A stretch of DNA of 64,000 nucleotides. Origin: Schoenoplectus triqueter. Its lineage: Eukaryota; Streptophyta; Magnoliopsida; Poales; Cyperaceae. Both the position numbers and the translations under genes were made by a program. The stretch lies in NCBI GenBank assembly GCA_964058805.1, contig CAXKVV010002154.1, forward strand, positions 77,001-141,000, written 5' to 3'. The stretch's first letter is position 1. Each line of letters opens with the position of its first letter. Below the pieces are notes generated by a model, which made no database searches, was not told where the DNA came from, and worked only from the letters and a program-made list of their open reading frames with translations. Below, one piece after another: positions 56,689 through 64,000 of this stretch.

Positions 56689-57816
56689 AGGTCTTATGAT
56701 CAACTATGGCTGAGATGTGTATCAGGGCCTGAAGCCGAGCAGGTTATGAAAGAAATTCACTCCGGGCTATGTAGAGCACATCAGTCTGGGCCAAAAATGA
56801 AGTTAAAAATCAAACAAATGGGGTATTATTGGCCCACAATGGTGGCTGATTGTGAAGATCACGCAAGGAAGTGCCGCATGTGCCAGATACACGGCCCTTT
56901 TATACATCAAGCGCCAAGCCCGTTGCACCCCACAATAGCATCCTGGCCATTTAATATGTGGAGCACAGATATAGTGGGACCCATAGACCCTCCTACATCG
57001 AGAGGTCACCGGTTCATCTTGGCGGCAACGGATTACTTTACAAAATGGGCCGAAGCCGTTCCACTTAAAGAAGTTAAAGCATCCGATGTGGTTAAATTCT
57101 TTAAGACGCACATCCTTTACCGATTCGGCACCCCACAACGGATAATATCCGATAATGGGATGGCCTTCAAGAGCTCTAAAGTCTATGCCCTGGCGGAGCA
57201 ATTTAACATTGACTGGAGATTCTCGTCCATTTACAACCCAAGAGCCAACGGTTTGGCCAAAGCCTTTAACAAAACCCTAATCAATATCATGAAGAAGACC
57301 GTGGACGGCAACCAACGAGACTGGGATAATCGTCTACAGGAGGCATTATGGGCTTATCGGACCACGTACCGAACACCTACGCAAGCTACCCCGTATTCTC
57401 TGGCTTTTGGGGTTGAAGCCGTTCTCCCTCTCGAGGTGGAATTACCATCATTACGGGTGGCTATGCAAAATAATATGACCATGGATGAATGCCAACAACT
57501 CAGATTGGACGAATTGGATGCCATGGACGAAAAGAGACTGATAGCCCAGCAGAATCTTGAGATATATCAGGCAAAAATGGCAAGGGCTTATGATAAAATG
57601 GCGCGAGTCAGGGCATTTCAACAAGGAGAGCTTGTTCTTATCCTCAAGAGGCCGATCATTGGCCAGCACATCGGCCCAAAATTCTCTTCGAATTGGGAAG
57701 GGCCATATGTAATTGAGAAGGTATACGGAGGCGGCGCATACCAACTCATAGACCATGAAGGTGAAAGGCCCATGCCACCGATTAATGGATGATATCTGAA
57801 GAAGTACTACACATAG
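56689..57816 (+). pseudogene. Tat-lineage integrase, copy C, catalytic Glu lost
   Basis: The frame begins within the RNase H-integrase linker (RRSYDQLWLRC) and covers the HHCC zinc region (H at 56757, C-x-x-C near 56875-56885), the catalytic core and a C-terminal GPYVIEKV domain. The first two acidic residues are present (TDIVGP, SDNG), but the third position, Glu in copy B, is Lys (AAA at 57259-57261; GAA in copy B). The intended stop would be at 57814; a TGA at 57790 (CGA by C to T) ends it earlier. An upstream open frame from 56410 reads through LTR sequence and is not a true protein start. Confidence 0.85.
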
Positions 57817-59830
57817 CCCAGAGCGGGGCCGACCGAGTAGTATTCATTGTAAATAAATAAGGAGGAAATAAGTGTTCGCTTACACACACGTGCACGAAAC
57901 ACAAACCCATGTCTAACCTCCACTTTTGCATAAAAATCCCAAAAAACCTTTCTTGTGCATTTGTAAATAGAATGCATCCAAAAATCCAAAACCACACAAA
58001 CACATTTAGCACTACAACAAAATAAAAAATAGAATAAGAGAATTCAATGCCAAAACCACGCGAGAATGTAAGGCGAGAACTTTGGTGTTTGGGCTCACAA
58101 TACAAATACCACTGGGTTTGTCCATTTGATACAGAATAAACACAAAAATGGGTAGGGTTTGCAGTTTGTCCCTCAAACTATCTGTTGCCCAATGACGAAA
58201 GTTGCTCATATTGGTCGCCCGCGGCGCAAGCCAAGGGATAGGTCGAGCAAATTGGTGGCTAGTAAATAGTCGCTTCCGAGGGCATGTAAATAAATAACTC
58301 TCGTACTATTAGTAACATGTATCACTAATAACAAAAAATCTACTCTCTTCTAATAAAATAAAAGGATATCTAAGTAAAACAATAAAAACCTATTTTCCTT
58401 ACTCATCAATTAAAAAATAAAAAAATAATAAAAATAATAAAATCTTTTCAATAAGGGGTTGCCACCTTTGTCCCCGACATCACGAGTGTTATACAAAGCC
58501 AGGTTGGGTGCATTCATCCGTAAAAGCACCACACGCCCAAAGAAATAACGTGTCATAATCCCACGGCGCATCATGGAGGGGTCAGACCAAGGGTTTACGC
58601 TTGTACCCGACATTTCATGTTAAACAAAGCGACTCGCTTAAAGAAGGGACTTAGGTCATGGAGAGCGGACCTACCCGATGAAAGCCTGTCTCGCAGGGAT
58701 GCGTGATGGATGTTTGAGGGTAGCAAAAATATAAAAACCAGGTTGGGTACATTCATCCGCAAAAGTACCACACGCCCAAGGAAGTGATCTATTTCAAATC
58801 CCAAAATAGGTTATGGAGGGGTCAGACTAAGGGTTTACGCTTTTACCCGACATTCAGTGTCAAATAAAGTAATTCGCTTAAAGAAGTGACTCAGGTCATG
58901 GAGAGTGAACCTACCCTATGAAAGCCTGTCTCGCAGGGATGCGTAATGGATGTTTGAGGGTAGGATCCCCACAAAACAAATTGAGTGGAGATGAGTGAAT
59001 GTGAGTTTCCACTTTAGCACGCAACGGTGCACAAATGAGGGGAGAATGGGTGAGCTTCCACAAATAAATATCAATCAAGTATACAAGGAACATCTACAAA
59101 ATGGTGTTGTCAATTACATCCATAATCCAATTGATACTGGTAAGTTTATCCATCAGTAATAAAGGGATAAACGGGTTTATTCTGTACCCGGCCTAGAGGT
59201 CAATACAGACAGGTTCGGTATCCACAAAATACCACGGTTACCTAAATTCTGTGTTGTAATAAATAAAAAGAAGCCATGTATAGAATAAGTGCAATAGGGT
59301 GCTGTGAAGTTTTCCCTTTTCTATTGTTGTATTTAGATGCTATATGAAAATAAAAGCAGTTGTATTAGGCACTTTTGCAATTAAGATTGAGTGTGTAAAA
59401 TGTAAAGAGTTTGTGAAATATTTCTCCATGCTGCGAAAGAAGAGGTGAGAAAATAGCAAAGAAGGCGATCAACATCCCCAACAATGAAAGAAAAGAGAAG
59501 TGAGGGAAGAAGAAAAAGAAAGCGAAATAAGGTAGCCGAGAGATGCTATCTTTACCTATCCCCATAGTGGCTGAAGCAGGTAGCTCGGCAGGTGGCTGAG
59601 TACATGCACCACTATCCCACGAGCGAGAGGCTGAGAGGACAGGCCCCACCATGTTGCGCTCATAAGAAGAATCTGATTAAAGAAAAATCTATCGAAGTCT
59701 AGCCTGAACCCGAGGAGGAGAGAGGTGTGTCGGATATGTGCACCAAAGCAGGCCCTTCAATTTGCCAAATTCTTCAGGACCCGCTTTGGTGGGTGGCTCT
59801 TTGTTTACCCCTAGAAGGTCGAAGGAAGAA
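57817..59830 (+). other. 3' region of Tat copy C, with the PMD gene almost deleted
   Basis: Matches the copy B 3' region including its tandem duplication (58498-58967). It then jumps from the equivalent of about 45980 to remnants of the antisense gene: 59520-59690 matches about 47560-47750, and 59735-59812 matches 49645-49710 including the hairpin. Most PMD coding sequence is gone. No intact gene is present. Confidence 0.75.
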
Positions 59831-61937
59831 ATACAAGAGAAAAGCCAAGATCAAACTCTATGAACTGAACCAATACAATCCCTATACTATATGGAATAGT
59901 GTCAATGCTAAGCCAGTATTTTGATACAACCAATCATGAGAAATCTCAATATGATTTTGCTTTCAAGGCTGACCTGGTGCCAAAGCTGTGAGCAACCACC
60001 TAACCATGCTTTAATTTGTGTCAATTGCTGATAAGTAGTCAGCTCTTTGACCAAATTACCCTCATGTTAAGGGATTGAAAGTCAATTTCACAAGACTGAT
60101 CAGGTGCCAAAGCTGGGAGCAACTACCTGATCAAGTCTAGATTTGTATTAATTGCTGATAAGTAGTCAGCATTTGATCAAATCAAACCCTAATAAGCATC
60201 AATATTGGTGTTAATTGGGGTGGAATTTCTGCAAGAGAGAGATAATTGGCAGAGACACTGAGCTACAACTGAGAAATTGAGATTAATTGAGAAGAAAATA
60301 GGGTTTTCTGAGCAAAGAAATTTTTAATACAAGGATACAGGGGTAAAATGGGGATTTAAAAATACAGAGATGATCATCATGAATTTAAGGGTTTTTGGAG
60401 AAAATTTCATGATTTTTGGATAAAGGGATCTATTAAAATCAATTGGAGAAAGAAAATTAGATCAATCCAAAGGCTGAAATTCAATCAAGGACTTATCTGG
60501 GTACAACTTGGAGTTGAAAACCTAGCTGGGTGCAAATAGGGGACACCAAGCACAGTGGAGATCAATTTCGGCGCTGGAAGAATCCAACAGAAAAGGGGAA
60601 ATACAGAGATGAATTCGGTCTACACAATTTGTTTCTCATTAAACCTGACTTGTGGGACCGGTTCATGTGAACCAAGTCCACTCAGATAATAAAGCCGTCC
60701 CGCACCACAGTCCCTCTCTGAACAGGAGGCCCCCATGTCAGAGGAGACGTTTCAAAGGCTTACAACTAATTTCATGCGCCAAGTCTGTTTAAGAAGAAAA
60801 TAAAAGAAGTGAAGCCAAGGGCTGGGCTCATGTGAACCGACCCCTGTGTCATTGGGTTGGCCTTTGTAGACCAAGTGAAAACAATGAAGGAGGTTATTTG
60901 AAGAACTCTTCCTCCCTCCCGATTTCTTTTCTTCCTCTCGACCTCTCTCTGACAGGTGAGATGGAAATGGCGCCCAGGAAGCTCATCTGCCAAGACCCTC
61001 TCATTATATATCAATCAAAACCTCATGAGAAGGAGAGACCAGAGAATAATTTATTTTCCTGAATGGTGCCTTGTGTGACACTCACATGGGAGAAGAAGAT
61101 CTCGGGTGTGAAGTAGGAAGTGGCTGAGTCAAGTAGTTGTAATACGAATTAGGGTCTCAGAGAGCATCATTAGACCTCCACGACACTAGCTGGGCCTTTA
61201 AACCTGAATTTCGACATCTCTAGACCCAAGTTCCACCACTTACCCAATCGGATCAGGAAGCAAGGTGTTTAAAACTGGTATTAACATGAGCAAATAGTCG
61301 AATTGATGAGCTAAACCCATTAATGGACTTAATGTGATGCTAATAGAGCCTGCAATTAGAAGAATTGGTCAAGAGATAAATAGAATTAATTCAAGATTTC
61401 CAAACGGGTTTAAAATGAAAGAAACAGGTCTGGTTGCCTAATCGGATCCCCACTTTTATCTAGATCAATCAAGGGGAGTTTTGTGGTACCTGTTGAACGC
61501 TAGGAAGGTTCTAGAAATATCTAGAAACATATAAAAGGCATTAAGCAATGAAAGTGGCAAAGCTGTAAAATTGTCCAAAAGTGTAACAGACTCAAACTGC
61601 CAAGGTTTTCAGTTATTATGAATCAACAACAACCTCAGGATGGTTCAATGGACCATAAGGTGCATCAAGGAGGTGATCAAGCTAATAATTAAAGGACCAA
61701 GTGCAAATGAGATAAAGGGAAGTGGAATTGGCAGGAAAACTAAAAAAAAAACTATCAATTGCCAAGCTGGCAATCCGATCCCAGGTTATTCTCCTCAACA
61801 AACACAACTGAGATTAATTCTAGCCATTGGATTAGTGAAGAAAAGGGGTGAGATGATGCCACCTCAGTGATCCATGGACTCAAACGCAAATTATGTTGAA
61901 AAGAAACACACTTTGGCAGTTATCCCCAACCGACCCC

Positions 61938-61945
61938 TATATAAA
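61938..61945 (+). promoter_or_regulatory. TATA box of LTR5
   Basis: TATATAAA, about 350 bp upstream of the first module-2 structure. The purine-rich sequence that follows (AGAGAGAATAGAGAG near 62055) fits a transcribed leader. Confidence 0.55.
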
Positions 61946-62288
61946 CCCTGGCTACAGCTGAAGTAAAGAGGGCAGGTGGGGGGCTAAAAACAGAAACAGA
62001 TTTCTTTACAACTGTGAAAGAGCAAGAAGAAAGCTTTATACTGCCAGAGTTACCAGCAGAGAGAGAATAGAGAGATTTTGCTGTAATTGAGGCTAGATAG
62101 GTCTAATCCCATCAGAGACAGCCCAGTTTTGTGAAGTAAATAGAGTATATCTGTGCTGCAAGAGAGGTTTGTTGTTACATACTAAGAATCAATAAAATAA
62201 TGGAGGCTTTGTTGTTTTCTTTGCTGTTTTGAGCATTAAATCCTTTCTTTCTCCTTTCTTTCTTAATAATCTGGTGTGTGATGATATT

Positions 62289-62857
62289 GTTCAGTGAGTC
62301 ACTAACCCAAACTGAAAATTTAGTAAGCCTTTAGACCTGAACTGGTTATATTTTCAGAAGATTTACCTTTTGATTCTTGCTGTTCATCCTTTTACATTCC
62401 ATTCTTCTTTGCTTATTTGTTTCCTTTCCTTTACAAGACCTAATTGAACACAAATTAGATTAGTTCTAAAGCTGACATCCAGCGAGCCACTGGCCCAAAC
62501 ACAATGTGTTTGGTGTGCCTTTAGGCCTGGATCAGTTGTTATTCCAAGGGATTCAAAGAGTTAAATGTTGTTTTAGTCAAGTATCTTGATAAGTTCTGTC
62601 ACATTTTCCTTTTCTTGCTTCTGATCAAATAATAACTAGGAATTAAAGGGTTATAAGCACTGCATTTATAATTGAGAAGCTATGATAATTGAACTGTGTG
62701 GTTTATACTCACGGAAATACTGAATTCAATAGAAATCAGTGTTCTGAACCTTGTTTGCTCTGAAGGGAAATAAACCAATTGATATCAATAGAACCTAGTG
62801 AGCCACTGGCCCTGGCTAAAGCCAGGCGTGCCTTTAGGCCTGGGGCAATATCAATTG
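62289..62857 (+). other. Three module-2 cloverleaf-like structures in LTR5
   Basis: Outer stems: GTTCAG/CTGAAC (62289-62294 with 62337-62342), ATCCAG/CTGGAT (62477-62482 with 62527-62532) and CAATTGATAT/ATATCAATTG (62776-62785 with 62848-62857). Inner stems: CCAAACACA/TGTGTTTGG (62495-62503 with 62505-62513) and CTGGCT/AGCCAG (62812-62817 with 62820-62825); the first copy has no clear inner stem. The constant strands GTGAGCCACTGGCC and GTGCCTTTAGGCC lie between. Same structure as 15917-16460 on the other strand. Confidence 0.72.
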
Positions 62858-64000
62858 AAGGTGAGGCATGCACAACCGGTATAATGAATCACAAGGTCTC
62901 GTTATGTTGATGATCGGGCGAAGAAAAAATTATGAAAGAGTTGAGGTTTAATTCTTGACATAAGTGCAGCAGTAGTGATTGGCACAGATGAACGAGCAAG
63001 AAGTAGTGAACAATTGTGCCTAAACAACAACAAATCTCACTCGGTACCGAAGCTGCAACAAGTATCAAAAACTGTACTGGTCCCACCAATAATCCACCCT
63101 ATTGATGGACACAGTGAAGGCACCGCCGTATTCACTGAACTCAGGCGAAGCCAACACCATCGGCCGATTTCCGATCAGAAGCTCCGGTCGTCGGGACACC
63201 ACCTTCGCACGAATCTCGAGGGCTATCTGAAAGGGATATCAGAGAAATGCTTGAGCACGAAATTTAAAGTAAACACACGAATCATGAAGCGGCCAGAAGA
63301 GACCTGGACCGGAGATTATAGCGGAGCAGTTCATCTTACCAGCGTGAATCTAAACCCTCATCCAACGGTCTAGATCTAAGTTGTAAAATAAGGGGCAGCC
63401 CAAAGTAGTTTGCAGCCGATCCAACAGAAAATAACCCGGGCCCAATTCGCAAAAGAAAGAGAGAAAGGAAAATTCAAATCGGCCTGGGCCCAGCAGTAAC
63501 AATTAAAGGAGATTAAATCTTGGCCCACTCAATTAAGCTAAATTTAATTAATAACAGAAAATCAAAAATAAATAGTAGATAAATCATTTGAAAATGTTCC
63601 TAAACTCCAAATTAACTCAAATCTGTTTCTAAAATTTCTTTACTTTTCCATAATATTTTTCTGTATAATAATATTTCAGTTTTAGAAATAATATCATATT
63701 AAAACAATTCAAAAGCAAAAAGATATTACATGTATTGATATTTTGACTTAGCTTTGACTTGTCATTTTAAATATTATAAAAATTCAAATAAAATCATAAA
63801 TAATAATTGGATATATTTTAATGATTTTTCTGGTAATTTTTCATGAAATAATAATGACAATAATAATATTTAATAAGGAATAATAAGAAAAACTCTATTC
63901 TTGGGAATAAATAATAATATTAAATAAATATTATGTTGATATTTTCTGTAAAAAATAAAAAATAAAAATATACGTAAATAAATAATCATAATAATAAATA

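Larger units (their letters stand above)
59831..64000 (+). mobile_element. Tat-like LTR (LTR5), second subfamily, running out of the window
   Basis: Shares its U3 beginning with LTR4 (59870-60540) and its AT-rich part (63540-64000), but 60560-63500 is largely different. It has TATATAAA at 61938, three module-2 structures at 62289-62857, a GGTACC block at 63037 and the block that follows it in the other LTRs. The small open frames at 61640-61870 and 62975-63373 lie in LTR sequence and show no domain. Confidence 0.68.

Noticed and set aside
56410..56690. N-terminal extension of the copy C integrase frame
   Set aside because: The first 90 or so codons are translated from LTR ends and primer site sequence, so they are not a genuine protein start.
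62289..62857. tRNA genes as an explanation of module 2
   Set aside because: No A-box or B-box consensus, arms too short and the outer stem varies from 6 to 10 bp. Only the four-arm outline is similar.

Overview
The window is plant nuclear DNA made almost entirely of long terminal repeat (LTR) retrotransposons and satellite. The evidence is Ty3/gypsy pol domains of two plant lineages, kilobase-scale AT-rich LTRs, a captured plant mobile domain (PMD) gene and GC-rich tandem arrays. I see no intact host gene, tRNA, rRNA or CRISPR array. The species cannot be named from this sequence.

Layout. 1-119: edge of a 58-bp satellite. 120-4264: LTR fragment of a Tat/Ogre-type gypsy element (LTR1). 4265-11133: satellite family A. 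11134-12856: solo LTR of another element. 12857-15405: related satellite family B. 15406-17240: inverted LTR fragment of a second Tat LTR subfamily. 17241-22818: LTR2, followed by primer binding site, gag and the start of reverse transcriptase of Tat copy A (22959-26189). 26193-29891: inverted, internally deleted Tat piece. 29892-33022 and 42092-49809: Tat copy B, split by a CRM-like chromovirus on the minus strand (33023-42091). That chromovirus is itself split by a very young plus-strand relative (35156-39927, apparently identical 663-bp LTRs, 5-bp target duplication). Copy B carries a five-exon antisense PMD gene (46001-49677). 49810-56542: LTR4. 56543-59830: Tat copy C, keeping only integrase and a shortened 3' region. 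59831-64000: LTR5, of the second subfamily.

How it works together. The Tat copies are decayed. Nearly all in-frame stops are explained by C-to-T or G-to-A changes, as expected of methylated, silenced transposons, and copy C has a Glu-to-Lys change at the third integrase catalytic residue. The youngest insertion kept gag, protease, reverse transcriptase and RNase H but lost its integrase, so it was probably mobilised in trans.

The most unusual signal is in the Tat LTRs. Downstream of a TATA box lies a roughly 4-kb R-U5 region holding several families of short repeated hairpin modules. Within a family the loop or core is nearly invariant, while the stems differ from copy to copy and stay complementary. 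Two LTR subfamilies carry two different module types at the same place, three copies each. Such compensatory change suggests selected RNA structure, and I know of no description of it.
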